A stretch of 46,375 nt of DNA from Hyphomicrobiales bacterium (GCA_900468065.1 UBTA01000009.1:36306-82680), one strand, 5' to 3'. Shown: positions 1-8,580, numbered from the stretch's first letter. Made by a program: numbers and translations. Notes: generated from the sequence alone by a model not told the origin.

Positions 1-667
1 GATGAACGGCGGCGTCAAGAAGGAGGATCTCGGCCAGGAGAATGTCGAGGCCGTCAAGAAGGGCTGCTCCAATCTCGGCCGTCATATCCAGAACGTCAAG
101 AAATTCGGTGTTCCGGTGGTGGTGGCGATCAACCATTTCACGCTGGATACGGAAGCCGAGATCAAGGCGATCAAGGAGTATGTCGCCACGCTCGGCGCTG
201 AAGCGATACTCTGCAAGCATTGGGCCGAAGGCTCCGCCGGGATCGAGGACCTTGCCCGCAGGGTGGTGGCGCTGGCCGAAAGCGGCCGCTCGCAGTTTTC
301 GCCGCTCTATCCCGATGACATGCCGCTGTTCAAGAAGATCGAGACGATCGCCAAGGATATCTATCACGCCGACGCCGTCATCGCCGACAAGTCGGTGCGC
401 GATCAGTTGCGAACCTGGGAGGAGCAGGGCTACGGCCATCTACCGATCTGCATGGCGAAGACCCAGTATTCCTTTTCGACCGACCCGAACCTGCGCGGCG
501 CGCCGACCGGCCACACCGTGCCGGTCCGCGAGGTCCGGCTATCGGCTGGCGCCGGCTTCATCGTCGTCATCACCGGCGAGATCATGACTATGCCGGGCCT
601 GCCGCGGGTGCCGTCGTCGGAGAAGATTTTCCTCAATGCGGATGGGTTTATCGAGGGGCTTTTCTAG
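1..667 (+). CDS. fhs: Formate-tetrahydrofolate ligase, C-terminal part (5' end outside window)
   Basis: The 3' part of the gene for formate-tetrahydrofolate ligase, which makes 10-formyl-THF from formate, ATP and THF in one-carbon metabolism. The reading frame is open from the window edge; the ATG at position 2 is an internal Met. About 221 residues remain of a family that is usually near 555. Recognisable family stretches are [20 protein letters not shown], the [11 protein letters not shown] segment, the [10 protein letters not shown] region, the [12 protein letters not shown] motif and the C-terminal [19 protein letters not shown]. The gene ends at TAG and is followed by a hairpin. It is convergent with the DUF1993 gene. 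Cytosolic enzyme; high certainty despite truncation by the window edge. Confidence 0.95.
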   Translation, partial: MNGGVKKEDLGQENVEAVKKGCSNLGRHIQNVKKFGVPVVVAINHFTLDTEAEIKAIKEYVATLGAEAILCKHWAEGSAGIEDLARRVVALAESGRSQFSPLYPDDMPLFKKIETIAKDIYHADAVIADKSVRDQLRTWEEQGYGHLPICMAKTQYSFSTDPNLRGAPTGHTVPVREVRLSAGAGFIVVITGEIMTMPGLPRVPSSEKIFLNADGFIEGLF

Positions 668-675
668 CGGGATAT

Positions 676-716
676 CCGCAGGTTCGCCGTGATGTGCGGC
701 GATCCTGCGGGGTTTC
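676..716. terminator. Hairpin between convergent fhs and DUF1993 genes
   Basis: Two nested stems: CCGCAGG (676-682) pairs with CCTGCGG (704-710), and inside it CGCCG (685-689) pairs with CGGCG (697-701). The hairpin is followed by GGTTTCCT, a weak T tract. It sits between two convergent genes and probably serves as the fhs terminator. Confidence 0.55.
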
Positions 717-722
717 CTCTGC

Positions 723-1232
723 TCAGCTATAGGGGCCGAGAAAATCGATCTTGCCGACAGCCACGCCCTGGTTGCGCAGGATGTCGTGTGTCGTTGTCAC
801 GTGGAAAAAGAAATTCGGCAGGGCAAATTTCAGCACATAATCATCGCCGGCAAAGGTGAAGCTGAGCTTGCCGAAGGTAACCGTGATTTCTCTGACATCG
901 CTCCCCTCCAGATCGGACGGTTTGACTGTTTCCAAATAAGCGATCGTCTTGGCGATGCGTTCGCGCAGCTCGGAAAAATTCTTTTCGTCATCGGCAAAAC
1001 TGGGCGCCGCGACGCCGGTGAGGCGGCCGATGGTATTTTTCGACGTATCGCTGACGCGCTGGATCTGGGCTGATAGCGGCAGCATGTCGGGGGCAAGCCG
1101 CGCGTTGAACAAACTTTCCAGCGGGATGTTTTGCTTTGCCGCGTGAGATTCGGCCTTGTCGAGCAGGCCGGCGAGGACGTTGAGGCCGCGGATGAAGACG
1201 GGGACCGATAATTTGAACATGGAGACGGACAT
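723..1232 (-). CDS. DUF1993 family protein
   Basis: A 169-residue soluble protein. The start MSVSMFKLSV is preferred over upstream in-frame Mets because AAAGGA lies 6-7 nt before it. It carries the family landmarks of DUF1993: an N-terminal helix FIRGLNVLAGLLDKAE, a central LPLSAQIQRVSD stretch, and the C-terminal FFHVTTTHDILRNQGV followed by GKIDFLG. The fold is a four-helix bundle related to the DinB/YfiT group, with no known reaction. The upstream gene on the same strand, the extensin-family gene, is 105 bp away, so co-transcription is possible but not required. Function unknown. Confidence 0.85.
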   Translation of the reverse strand: MSVSMFKLSVPVFIRGLNVLAGLLDKAESHAAKQNIPLESLFNARLAPDMLPLSAQIQRVSDTSKNTIGRLTGVAAPSFADDEKNFSELRERIAKTIAYLETVKPSDLEGSDVREITVTFGKLSFTFAGDDYVLKFALPNFFFHVTTTHDILRNQGVAVGKIDFLGPYS

Positions 1233-1337
1233 GGGAAATCCTTTGAACGGAAGCCGTGAGTGGTCCAGGCGTTCTGAGCAGATGGGACGTGAGCGAGCCC
1301 TAGGCAAGGTGCATCGTTAGTTTTCTGCTCAAAACCG

Positions 1338-2219
1338 TTAGCGGCAGTAACGGTATCCACCCGTGCGCTCGATGACGTCAAAATGCAGATGGTTTTCGTG
1401 GGCTTCGTCGCTACCGGGATCGAGCACGGTTTCGAAATAGAGGCACCCGGTCGCCGTTACGGCGCGCTGGAAGGCGCCGGCCAATGTCGAATCCTCATCG
1501 CGCGGCTGTATCTCGATCGATTTGCCGTTCTTGAATGTGAAGGACGCGATGTCGATGGCATTGCCGCGCGCATGTTCGGAAATCTTTCCGGTCTTGGCGT
1601 TGTTGCGCAGGCGGCAGATATAGCTTGATGCCTGGTTGATGGTGGTGAGTTCTCCCTCGCTCTCGAGCGCAACCTTGGCTGCGGGCAGAACCGCCTCCTT
1701 GGTCCACCGCGCCAGCTCCAGCGCCGTCTCGCACCGCATCTTGCCTTCGGGCTTGAGCGTGATGCCGGGCAGCACGATCGACAGCGTCAAAGGCTTGTCG
1801 ATGCCGCAGCCCTTGCCGTCATCGATCCGCGGTTCTTCCTTGAAGACCGCGCCGATGGCCTTCAGGTCCGCAAGGCAAGCGGAATATTCCTTCTCGTCCT
1901 CGGGCTTGATGGTCAGCACGGGTTCCGGCGGTTGAACGGTGGCCGGCTTTGCGTCCACAGGGTTTTCAGGCTTTACCTCGCTTGCGGACGCTTTCTCGTC
2001 TTTCTTTGCTTGTGGCTTTTCCTCCGGTTTGACCTCGGGTGTCGCCTCTGGCGTTGCCTCGGGTTGGACTTCTGGCTTTTCCTGCGGCGTCGCAACCTTC
2101 CCGCCTTGTTCCGTTTCAGCTGAAGCCGGTTTTTCCTCCGGGACTGGACCTTTTTCAGGAAGGCCGGCGCCGGCCAGCAGGAGGATGGAGAGAAGGGAGG
2201 CGAGGAATCGAAGAGGCAT
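1338..2219 (-). CDS. Extensin-like C-terminal domain secreted protein
   Basis: A 293-residue exported protein. The start MPLRFLASLLSILLLAGAG gives a signal peptide, possibly a lipoprotein-like or Sec type. Residues of roughly 20-110 form a low-complexity linker of Pro, Glu and Lys with PE/KPE/TPE repeats. The C-terminal 180 residues match the extensin-like C domain: CGIDKPLTLSIVLPG, the SEHARGNAIDIASF motif and ENHLHFDV. The H-x(6)-D and HxHxD arrangement resembles the zinc site of M15-type peptidoglycan peptidases; that relation is an inference. Conserved cysteines (CGI, MRC, YIC, TGC, YRYC) suggest disulphides in the periplasm. Likely acts at the cell wall; substrate unknown. Confidence 0.8.
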   Translation of the reverse strand: MPLRFLASLLSILLLAGAGLPEKGPVPEEKPASAETEQGGKVATPQEKPEVQPEATPEATPEVKPEEKPQAKKDEKASASEVKPENPVDAKPATVQPPEPVLTIKPEDEKEYSACLADLKAIGAVFKEEPRIDDGKGCGIDKPLTLSIVLPGITLKPEGKMRCETALELARWTKEAVLPAAKVALESEGELTTINQASSYICRLRNNAKTGKISEHARGNAIDIASFTFKNGKSIEIQPRDEDSTLAGAFQRAVTATGCLYFETVLDPGSDEAHENHLHFDVIERTGGYRYCR

Positions 2220-2524
2220 GGAAAGTCTCCGGTTCTGCCGGGGGCGGCAGGGGCTCGAACTCACAACGCATTTGGGCAGGAAAGGGTTGCATTGCAGCTG
2301 TAAAGCGCCGGATCGTTGCCAAATCGAAACACTTCGCGTGGGCAGATCAGAATCTGGCAAAAAGGCGCCAATTATTTGTTGACAGTAAGTGTCATGTTTT
2401 CTAACCCATGCATACAAGCAGTCCTCATTGGCTGCTCTCCGATGCTTCTACGCCAATACCCAGCCAGCCCCTTGAGCAGAATGCCTCAGCAGCCAGCCCG
2501 GTGACTTTATCAAAGGATTGATCC
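2220..2524. promoter_or_regulatory. Divergent intergenic region, extensin gene / TonB-dependent receptor
   Basis: A 305-bp gap between divergent genes. It holds a perfect 6-bp hairpin CTGCCG-CCCC-CGGCAG (read on the minus strand, about 2235-2250) in the presumed leader of the extensin gene, the iron-box candidate at 2380-2394, and a Shine-Dalgarno AAAGGA about 8 nt before the receptor start at 2525. I see no small gene in it. Confidence 0.5.
2380..2394 (+). promoter_or_regulatory. Candidate RirA iron-responsive operator (TGA-N9-TCA)
   Basis: TGACAGTAAGTGTCA is a perfect dyad (TGACA-N5-TGTCA) and fits the rhizobial iron-responsive operator consensus TGA-N9-TCA bound by RirA. It overlaps a consensus -35 hexamer TTGACA at 2379-2384, a position where a bound repressor would block RNA polymerase. 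The -10 17 bp downstream (TAACCC) is poor. The TonB-dependent receptor starts at 2525. Confidence 0.6.
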
Positions 2525-4759
2525 ATGATTACCCGGCATCACTGCGCGGCTCTTTTGGCATGCGTGGCGTTTTCTTCCGCGGCTCTCCTGCCGAAAATTT
2601 CGTTCGCACAAGACGCCCAGGCAACGGCTGCCGAGGCAGATGGCGGTGCGACCACCCTGAATAAGATCGTGGTGAAGGGCGCTCGCCGCACGACGACCGC
2701 GCCGGTGGGCAGCATTGCAGATACGCCTTTGGCGACCGAAATCGATGAAAAGACCATTGAGGAGAAGCAGGTTACGGATCTCGATGATCTTGGCCGCAGT
2801 GTCGATCCGGGCATCAATTCGTCGCGCGCCGATGCGGGTATCAATCTGCGCGGTCTTTCTGGCCCGCGCATTGTAACGGTCATTGACGGCATCCCGATTC
2901 CGTATCTCTCCAACAGCGCACGCCAAGGCGCCTTCGCCACCATTACAGCGAACGGCGGCGGCGATACGTTTGATTTCTCGTCTCTGTCAGCGCTGGACGT
3001 TGTCCGGGGCGCGGATTCGAGCCGCGGTGGTTCGGGCATGCTGGGCGGCGCCATCGTCTTGCGCACGCTTGAGCCGGAGGACCTGATCGGCGAAGGCCGC
3101 GATTGGGGCGGAATCGTCAAGTCGGTCTACGACAGCGAAGACGAAAGCCTTTCAGGCTCGATTGCCGGAGCGAAGAAGTTCGGCAACACTTCGGTTCTGT
3201 TCCAGGGCGGCTACCGCAAGGGCCATGAGCGCGACAACCGGGGGACCGTCGATAGCTACGGCAATACCCGTACCGAACCGAACCCGGCCGATTTCGATCA
3301 GAGCAACTTGCTTTTCAAGGTACGTCAGCAACTTGAAGGCGGCCACCGCATCGGCCTGACGGCAGAAAATTTCCGTCGCGATGCTGATTTCGATCAGAGG
3401 ACAGAGCAGGGCGCTCCCCGTGCCTACGCCATCGGCAACTACAACAGTTTTGAAGACCGTTCGCGCAAGCGCGTTTCGCTCGATTATGACTACGAGGCTC
3501 TGTCATCTGACGAAGCCTTCCGCGTTGCGCGTGCTACGCTTTATTGGCAGGAACTGGAGCGGTCGTCCGGCTCGAATGGCCGTACGCTGGCAAATGTCCC
3601 CTATGGCCGCGACAATTCGATCAGCAACAAGACCTTCGGCTTTAGCGGCAGTGCTACCAAAGAGTTCGAATATGGCGGTTTCGATCATTCCGTGACCGTT
3701 GGCATGGACGCAGCCCGTTCCAAATGGAACCAGTACACCTGGGCGTTGTGCACGACGACGTGCCCGTCTTTGAACAATCAGTCTGAAATCCCGAACGTGA
3801 CCAGCACAACTGTCGGGGCGACCATCGAGGATCGTATTTCGATGGGCGAGAGCGCCTTCGCTTTGACGCCTGGGGTCCGCTTCGACTGGTTCGACTACGA
3901 TGCGTCGGCCGGTGGTGGTTTCCAAAACAACTCTGGCGCTGTTCTCTTCGGTGAGCCGAAGGATCGTGACGGAGCGCGCATTTCGCCGAAGCTGCTCGCC
4001 ACATATGATGTGACGCCCGAGGTCGAACTGTTCGCCCAATGGTCGATGGCCTATCGTGCACCGACGGTTGATGAGCTTTACGCGCGCTTCTACAATCCTG
4101 GTGGCCGTTATGCCCAGCTTGGAAACCCCAACCTGAAGCCGGAAACCGGCAACGGTATCGAGATCGGTACAAACTTTGATACCGGCGGTCTGACAGGGCG
4201 CGTTGCTGCATTCCACAACACCTATGACAACTTTATCGAAACCGTCACGACCACCAATCCTTCGACGGGGATCATGGAGTTCAACTACACGAATGTGAGC
4301 CGCGTCAGAATCTCTGGCATCGAAGCCAGTGCGGTGAAAACCTTCGACAACGGTTTCAACATTCACGGTTCGCTGGCCTATGCCTATGGCAAGAATGAAG
4401 ACACAAACCAGCGTCAACGTTCGGTCGCTCCTTTCAAGGCGATCATCGGTGCTGGCTACAGCCAGGATACTTTCGGGGTCGATCTTTCCATGACGGCGTC
4501 TTCCGCGATGCCGGATGACCGCGTTGCCACCACCTTCGATGCGCCGGGCTATGGTATCGTCGATTTCACAGGATGGTGGACGCCGGAAGAGGTTTCCGGC
4601 CTTCGTGTGCAGGCTGGCGTCTACAACATCTTCGACAAGAAGTACTTCAACGCGCTGGGTGTCCGCGATGTCAATCTGGCATCCGCAGCCTCGCAACCTC
4701 GCGACTTCTATTCGGAGCCTGGCCGGACCTTCAAGATCTCGCTGACACAGCGTTTCTAA
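2525..4759 (+). CDS. TonB-dependent outer-membrane receptor, haem/haemoglobin-type family
   Basis: A 744-residue outer-membrane receptor that would import an iron or haem compound using TonB energy. A signal peptide spans about residues 1-28 (cut near SFA-QD). A TonB-box-like LNKIVV follows near 45-50, then the plug domain (about 60-190, with NLRGLSGPRIVTVIDGIPI) and a 22-strand-type barrel ending in a C-terminal Phe (TQRF). YRAP (about residue 510) and NPNL (about 535) correspond to the FRAP/NPNL boxes of haem receptors, but there is no His between them, the position used as haem ligand in HemR-type proteins. Substrate is therefore left open. Upstream is a RirA-type iron box. AAAGGA lies 8 nt before the ATG. 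Alone, without hmu transport genes nearby. Confidence 0.85.
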   Translation: MITRHHCAALLACVAFSSAALLPKISFAQDAQATAAEADGGATTLNKIVVKGARRTTTAPVGSIADTPLATEIDEKTIEEKQVTDLDDLGRSVDPGINSSRADAGINLRGLSGPRIVTVIDGIPIPYLSNSARQGAFATITANGGGDTFDFSSLSALDVVRGADSSRGGSGMLGGAIVLRTLEPEDLIGEGRDWGGIVKSVYDSEDESLSGSIAGAKKFGNTSVLFQGGYRKGHERDNRGTVDSYGNTRTEPNPADFDQSNLLFKVRQQLEGGHRIGLTAENFRRDADFDQRTEQGAPRAYAIGNYNSFEDRSRKRVSLDYDYEALSSDEAFRVARATLYWQELERSSGSNGRTLANVPYGRDNSISNKTFGFSGSATKEFEYGGFDHSVTVGMDAARSKWNQYTWALCTTTCPSLNNQSEIPNVTSTTVGATIEDRISMGESAFALTPGVRFDWFDYDASAGGGFQNNSGAVLFGEPKDRDGARISPKLLATYDVTPEVELFAQWSMAYRAPTVDELYARFYNPGGRYAQLGNPNLKPETGNGIEIGTNFDTGGLTGRVAAFHNTYDNFIETVTTTNPSTGIMEFNYTNVSRVRISGIEASAVKTFDNGFNIHGSLAYAYGKNEDTNQRQRSVAPFKAIIGAGYSQDTFGVDLSMTASSAMPDDRVATTFDAPGYGIVDFTGWWTPEEVSGLRVQAGVYNIFDKKYFNALGVRDVNLASAASQPRDFYSEPGRTFKISLTQRF

Positions 4760-4789
4760 CGTTTAGGTTCAAACCACAACGTCCATTGC

Positions 4790-4820
4790 GGGAGCGGCCC
4801 ACCCAAGCCGCTCCCTTTTT
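4790..4820 (+). terminator. Intrinsic terminator of the TonB-dependent receptor gene
   Basis: GGGAGCGGC (4790-4798) pairs perfectly with GCCGCTCCC (4807-4815) across an 8-nt loop and is followed by five T. Confidence 0.85.
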
Positions 4821-4833
4821 CGTGGCACGTACA

Positions 4834-4868
4834 TTGACTAAGTGCATATGCACATATATATCCAACCC
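4834..4868 (+). promoter_or_regulatory. marR-type gene promoter with 12-bp palindromic operator
   Basis: A -35 TTGACT (4834-4839) and a -10 TATATC (4857-4862) are 17 bp apart. The perfect palindrome GTGCATATGCAC (4842-4853) fills the spacer, a typical repressor position. The same 12-mer recurs at 5349-5360 before the SDR gene. Transcription would start about 4869, the A of the proposed MarR start codon, and no Shine-Dalgarno is visible. Confidence 0.65.
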
Positions 4869-5303
4869 ATGAAATCGCAATCGTCCATCACCACCTGCAA
4901 CTGTTTTGCCATCCGCCAGGCTGCCCGCTTCGTGTCGCAGCTTTACGAGCGGCATTATGCGCGGGCAGGGATCACGGCGGCGCAGTTTTCTTTGCTGGTC
5001 TATATCGCCGAGGCGGGAAAGGCCGGCATGGCGGAGATGGCCGAGGCGATGGTGATGGATCGTACCACTCTGGTGCGGGCCCTCAAACCGCTGGAGCGCG
5101 ACGGTTACGTGGTCAGCGAACCGGAAGGCAAGGGATCGCGCAAGCTGCTGCTGACGCTGTCGGCGAAGGGACTGGAGAAGCTGTCGGAAGGTGTCGAATG
5201 CTGGCACGCGGCGCAGGCTGAATATGTGGAGCTTGTTGGAGCCGAGCGCGCCGACAACCTGCGCCAGATGCTTCTCGCCATCCCCTCCGGCAAAGCCGCC
5301 TGA
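4869..5303 (+). CDS. MarR family transcriptional regulator
   Basis: A 144-residue winged-helix regulator. The start MKSQSSITTCNCF is preferred over the in-frame GTG at 4842 because that GTG lies within the operator palindrome. The wHTH spans roughly residues 30-105: an AQFSLLVYIAEAG helix, the MAEAMVMDRTTLVRALKPLE recognition helices and the beta wing around SEPEGKGSRKLLLTL. Helices at the ends would form the dimer. Two Cys near the N-terminus (TCNC) could be redox- or ligand-sensitive, as in some MarR proteins; this is speculative. An identical palindrome lies in its own promoter and before the next gene, 76 bp downstream, so it probably represses itself and the SDR gene. Inducer unknown. 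Confidence 0.88.
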   Translation: MKSQSSITTCNCFAIRQAARFVSQLYERHYARAGITAAQFSLLVYIAEAGKAGMAEMAEAMVMDRTTLVRALKPLERDGYVVSEPEGKGSRKLLLTLSAKGLEKLSEGVECWHAAQAEYVELVGAERADNLRQMLLAIPSGKAA

Positions 5304-5348
5304 TAAACAATGAGCCGGATATCTTCGGCTTTTTTAATACTCGACATA

Positions 5349-5360
5349 GTGCATATGCAC
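5349..5360 (+). promoter_or_regulatory. Second copy of the MarR palindrome, upstream of the SDR gene
   Basis: GTGCATATGCAC, identical to 4842-4853, lies 20 bp before the SDR start codon. The preceding bases also match partly (GACATA versus GACTAA). No clear -35/-10 pair is visible; a TAATAC (5335-5340) is a possible -10. Confidence 0.6.
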
Positions 5361-5379
5361 CTTAAGAAGGAAGATACTC

Positions 5380-6123
5380 ATGTCCCAGAGAATCGAAAAT
5401 GCCGTTGCTCTCGTCACTGGTGCCAATCGCGGCATCGGCCGGGAATTCGTGGCCGAACTACTTCGCCGCGGCGTCAAGAAAATCTATCTCGGTGCCCGCG
5501 ATCCGGCTTCGCTGGCCGATCTCGTCGCCCTTGATCCCGCTCGCCTCGTGCCGCTGAAACTTGACGTGACAAATGCTGCGGATGTCGCTGATGCTGCCAG
5601 GATTGCGACCGATGTCACCCTGTTGATCAACAATGCCGGTTTTGCCGGCGGGCAGGGGGTTATCTCGGCGCCGGACCTGTCGATCGCGCGGCAGGAAATG
5701 GACGTCAACTATTTCGGCGTGCTGTCGCTGTCGAAGGCGTTCGCACCTGTTCTTGCCAAGGTGCCTGAGAGCAGCATCGTCAATGTCCTGTCCTTCCTGT
5801 CGCTGGTAACGCTGCCCTCGGCCGGGACCTATTCGGCCTCGAAGGCGGCTGGTCTTGCCGCCAGCCGGTCCATCCGGGCGGAATTGCTCGCCCAAGGCAC
5901 GCAGGTTGTCATCACCATGCCGGTGCAGGTCGAGACCGACATGGGCCGAAGCCTGCCCGAGCCGCGCCTGCAGCCGCTTGATGTCGTCAGCGAAACGCTT
6001 GATGCCGTCGAGACCGGCGTCGAGGAGGTTTTCCCCGGCGAACTGACCCGCACTGTCGCCACAGCCTTCGCTGCGGATCCGAAGGGCGTGCAGGCGCATA
6101 TGTCCACCCGGCTGCCGGCCTAA
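5380..6123 (+). CDS. SDR family NAD(P)-dependent oxidoreductase
   Basis: A 247-residue classical short-chain dehydrogenase. It has the Rossmann dinucleotide motif TGANRGIG (about residues 14-21), an LDVT acidic-loop segment, the NNAG motif (about 84-87), a catalytic Ser in the FLSLVTLPSAG segment and the YSASK catalytic Tyr/Lys pair (about residues 151-155). The length is typical. AAGGA lies 8 nt before the ATG. It follows a MarR regulator on the same strand with an identical palindrome upstream, a context common for genes induced by quinones, phenolics or other electrophiles. The substrate cannot be read from the sequence. Confidence 0.88.
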   Translation: MSQRIENAVALVTGANRGIGREFVAELLRRGVKKIYLGARDPASLADLVALDPARLVPLKLDVTNAADVADAARIATDVTLLINNAGFAGGQGVISAPDLSIARQEMDVNYFGVLSLSKAFAPVLAKVPESSIVNVLSFLSLVTLPSAGTYSASKAAGLAASRSIRAELLAQGTQVVITMPVQVETDMGRSLPEPRLQPLDVVSETLDAVETGVEEVFPGELTRTVATAFAADPKGVQAHMSTRLPA

Positions 6124-6176
6124 GATGCAGAAGGGCGTGGCGGAAATCGCGTCTCCATTTTTCCACCGGCGCCCGC

Positions 6177-6212
6177 TTGCACAATTCTCTCTCTCACGCT
6201 AACAATTCCGCC
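6177..6212 (+). promoter_or_regulatory. trpL-trpE(G) promoter
   Basis: A -35 TTGCAC (6177-6182) and a -10 TAACAA (6200-6205) are separated by 17 bp. The transcription start is predicted about 6212-6213, at the ATG of trpL, so the leader peptide mRNA would be leaderless, as described for the Sinorhizobium trp leader. Confidence 0.7.
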
Positions 6213-6257
6213 ATGACACAGGCACGCAACATTGCAATCTGGTGGTGGGCTCGCTAA
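6213..6257 (+). CDS. trpL: trp leader peptide (MTQARNIAIWWWAR)
   Basis: A 14-codon open frame with three consecutive Trp codons and the same WWWAR ending as the leader peptide of Sinorhizobium meliloti trpE(G). Ribosome stalling at the Trp codons under Trp shortage would shift pairing in the downstream RNA and let transcription continue into trpE(G). There is no Shine-Dalgarno, and the predicted transcription start coincides with the ATG. In S. meliloti the released leader RNA (rnTrpL) and the peptide also act in trans; whether that holds here is unknown. Confidence 0.92.
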   Translation: MTQARNIAIWWWAR

Positions 6258-6258
6258 A

Positions 6259-6324
6259 GCGGCCTTGACCAGTCATGCGTGATTGAGACGATAAGCCGCC
6301 CGGAAGTTTCGAGGCGGCTTTTTT
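6259..6324 (+). promoter_or_regulatory. trp attenuator (antiterminator and terminator)
   Basis: The terminator stem is AAGCCGCC (6293-6300) with GGCGGCTT (6313-6320) followed by a run of six T (6319-6324). The upstream GCGGC (6259-6263), just past the trpL stop, can pair with GCCGC (6295-6299) in the 5' arm of the terminator, which gives the competing antiterminator. Confidence 0.85.
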
Positions 6325-6366
6325 GTATTCGGGCCGCAGGAATGATGGGCCTGAACGGAGCGACAG

Positions 6367-8556
6367 ATGGCGACGACAATTCTTGCAGACGGTGCGGAAG
6401 CCTATACCACCAAGGGCGGCATTTCCGTCACCCGCCGGCGGCGCGAGGCCCCTTATGGCGAAGCGATCTCCAGCTATGTCGACAGGCTCGACGAACGCCG
6501 GGGTGCGGTGTTTTCCTCGAACTATGAATATCCGGGCCGCTACACGCGCTGGGATACGGCCATCATCGATCCGCCGCTCGCCATCTCCTCCTTCGGCCGC
6601 GCGCTCTGGATCGAAGCCTATAACGAACGCGGTGAAGTCCTGCTGGAGATGGTCTTAGCGCATCTGGCCGGTGTTGCCGACATCACGCTCGGTGCCGCCA
6701 CGGCGCGCCGTCTTGATCTCACCATCAACATGCCGGACCGGGTGTTCACCGAGGAAGAACGCTCGAAAATGCCGACGGTGTTTACCGTCCTGCGCGCGGT
6801 CACCAACCTGTTCTATTCGCAGGAAGACGCCAATCTCGGCCTTTATGGCGCCTTCGGCTACGATCTAGCCTTTCAGTTCGATGCGATCGAGCTGAAGCTG
6901 AAGCGTCCCGACGACCAGCGCGACATGGTGCTGTTCCTGCCGGATGAAATTCTCGTTGTCGATCACTATGCCGCCAAGGCATGGATCGACCGGTATGATT
7001 TCGATAAGGACGGCAAGACGACGGACGGCAAGGCGGGCGATATCGCTCCGGAACCCTTCCAGACTGTCGACAGTATCCCGCCGCATGGCGACCACCGTCC
7101 CGGCGAATATGCCGAGCTGGTCACCAAGGCCAAGGAAAGTTTCCGCCGCGGCGATCTGTTCGAGGTGGTTCCGGGCCAAAAATTCTACGAGCGCTGCGAA
7201 AGCAAGCCGTCGGAGATTTCCAACCGGCTGAAGGCGATCAATCCGTCGCCCTATTCCTTCTTCATCAATCTCGGCAACCAGGAATATCTGGTCGGTGCTT
7301 CGCCTGAAATGTTCGTGCGCGTTTCCGGCCGCCGGATCGAGACCTGCCCGATCTCCGGCACGATCAAGCGCGGTGACGATCCGATCGCCGATAGCGAACA
7401 GATCCTCAAGCTGTTGAATTCCAAGAAGGACGAATCCGAACTGACCATGTGCTCGGACGTTGACCGCAATGACAAGAGCCGGGTGTGCGTTCCGGGTTCG
7501 GTCAAGGTCATCGGCCGCCGCCAGATCGAGATGTATTCGCGCCTGATCCATACGGTCGATCATATCGAGGGGCGCTTGCGCGACGATATGGATGCCTTTG
7601 ACGGCTTCCTGTCGCATGCCTGGGCCGTCACCGTCACCGGTGCGCCGAAACTGTGGGCCATGCGCTTCATTGAAAGCCATGAAAAGAGCGCCCGGCTCTG
7701 GTATGGTGGTGCCATCGGCATGGTCGGCTTCAACGGCGACATGAACACCGGTCTGACGCTACGCACCATCCGCATCAAGGATGGCATTGCCGAAGTGCGC
7801 GCCGGCGCGACACTGCTCAACGACAGCAATCCGGAAGAAGAAGAAGCCGAAACAGAACTGAAGGCATCCGCCATGATCGCAGCGATCCGCGACGCAAAGT
7901 CAGCCAACAGCCGTGGCACCGGCCGCGATGTCGCGCCGGTCGGGACCGGGGTCAAGATCCTGCTCGTTGATCACGAGGACAGTTTCGTCCATACGCTGGC
8001 CAACTATTTCCGCCAGACCGGTGCGACGGTCACGACCGTGCGCTCGCCGGTGGCCGACGAGATTTTCGACCGGGTGAAACCCGATCTCGTTGTCCTGTCG
8101 CCCGGTCCGGGCAAGCCGAAGGATTTCGATTGCAAGGCGACGATCAAGAAGGCGCGCGCCCATGATCTGCCGATCTTCGGCGTTTGCCTGGGGTTGCAGG
8201 CATTGGCCGAAGCCTATGGCGGCGAGCTGCGCCAGCTCGCAGTGCCGATGCACGGCAAGCCGTCGCGCATTCGCGTGCTCGAGCCCGGCATCGTCTTTTC
8301 CGGTCTCGGCAAGGAAGTCACGGTCGGCCGTTATCATTCGATCTTTGCCGATCCGTCGACCTTGCCGCGTGATTTCATGATCACGGCTGAAAGCGATGAC
8401 GGCACGATCATGGGCATCGAGCATACCAAGGAGCCGATCGCAGCCGTGCAGTTCCACCCGGAATCGATCATGACGCTGGGCGGCGATGCCGGCATGCGGA
8501 TGATCGAGAATGTCGTGGCGCATCTGGCCAAACGGGCAAAGATCAAGGCTGCCTGA
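6367..8556 (+). CDS. trpE(G): Anthranilate synthase, fused TrpE-TrpG
   Basis: A 729-residue fusion that converts chorismate and glutamine to anthranilate, the first step of tryptophan synthesis. The N-terminal about 510 residues are TrpE (chorismate-binding), with [23 protein letters not shown] and the [16 protein letters not shown] region. The C-terminal about 200 residues are a class I glutamine amidotransferase with the nucleophile Cys in [12 protein letters not shown] and the His/Glu pair in VQFHPESI. The fused form is characteristic of Rhizobiales. GGAG lies before the ATG. It is controlled by the trpL attenuator about 110 bp upstream. Followed by a strong terminator, so monocistronic. 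Cytosolic. Confidence 0.97.
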   Translation: MATTILADGAEAYTTKGGISVTRRRREAPYGEAISSYVDRLDERRGAVFSSNYEYPGRYTRWDTAIIDPPLAISSFGRALWIEAYNERGEVLLEMVLAHLAGVADITLGAATARRLDLTINMPDRVFTEEERSKMPTVFTVLRAVTNLFYSQEDANLGLYGAFGYDLAFQFDAIELKLKRPDDQRDMVLFLPDEILVVDHYAAKAWIDRYDFDKDGKTTDGKAGDIAPEPFQTVDSIPPHGDHRPGEYAELVTKAKESFRRGDLFEVVPGQKFYERCESKPSEISNRLKAINPSPYSFFINLGNQEYLVGASPEMFVRVSGRRIETCPISGTIKRGDDPIADSEQILKLLNSKKDESELTMCSDVDRNDKSRVCVPGSVKVIGRRQIEMYSRLIHTVDHIEGRLRDDMDAFDGFLSHAWAVTVTGAPKLWAMRFIESHEKSARLWYGGAIGMVGFNGDMNTGLTLRTIRIKDGIAEVRAGATLLNDSNPEEEEAETELKASAMIAAIRDAKSANSRGTGRDVAPVGTGVKILLVDHEDSFVHTLANYFRQTGATVTTVRSPVADEIFDRVKPDLVVLSPGPGKPKDFDCKATIKKARAHDLPIFGVCLGLQALAEAYGGELRQLAVPMHGKPSRIRVLEPGIVFSGLGKEVTVGRYHSIFADPSTLPRDFMITAESDDGTIMGIEHTKEPIAAVQFHPESIMTLGGDAGMRMIENVVAHLAKRAKIKAA

Positions 8557-8580
8557 GCAAGCATGGACGCAGGTTGAAAG

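Noticed and set aside
2235..2265. A tRNA-like T-loop sequence (GAGTTCGAGCCC on the minus strand)
   Set aside because: The flanking bases cannot form a T stem or acceptor stem, and no anticodon arm is seen; it is treated as chance.
3503..4696. A 397-codon open frame on the minus strand opposite the TonB-dependent receptor
   Set aside because: The receptor frame has all family features; the opposite frame has none.
6279..6658. Alternative plus-strand frames over the trp attenuator and trpE start
   Set aside because: They conflict with the strong trpL/attenuator/trpE(G) model and have no ribosome-binding site.
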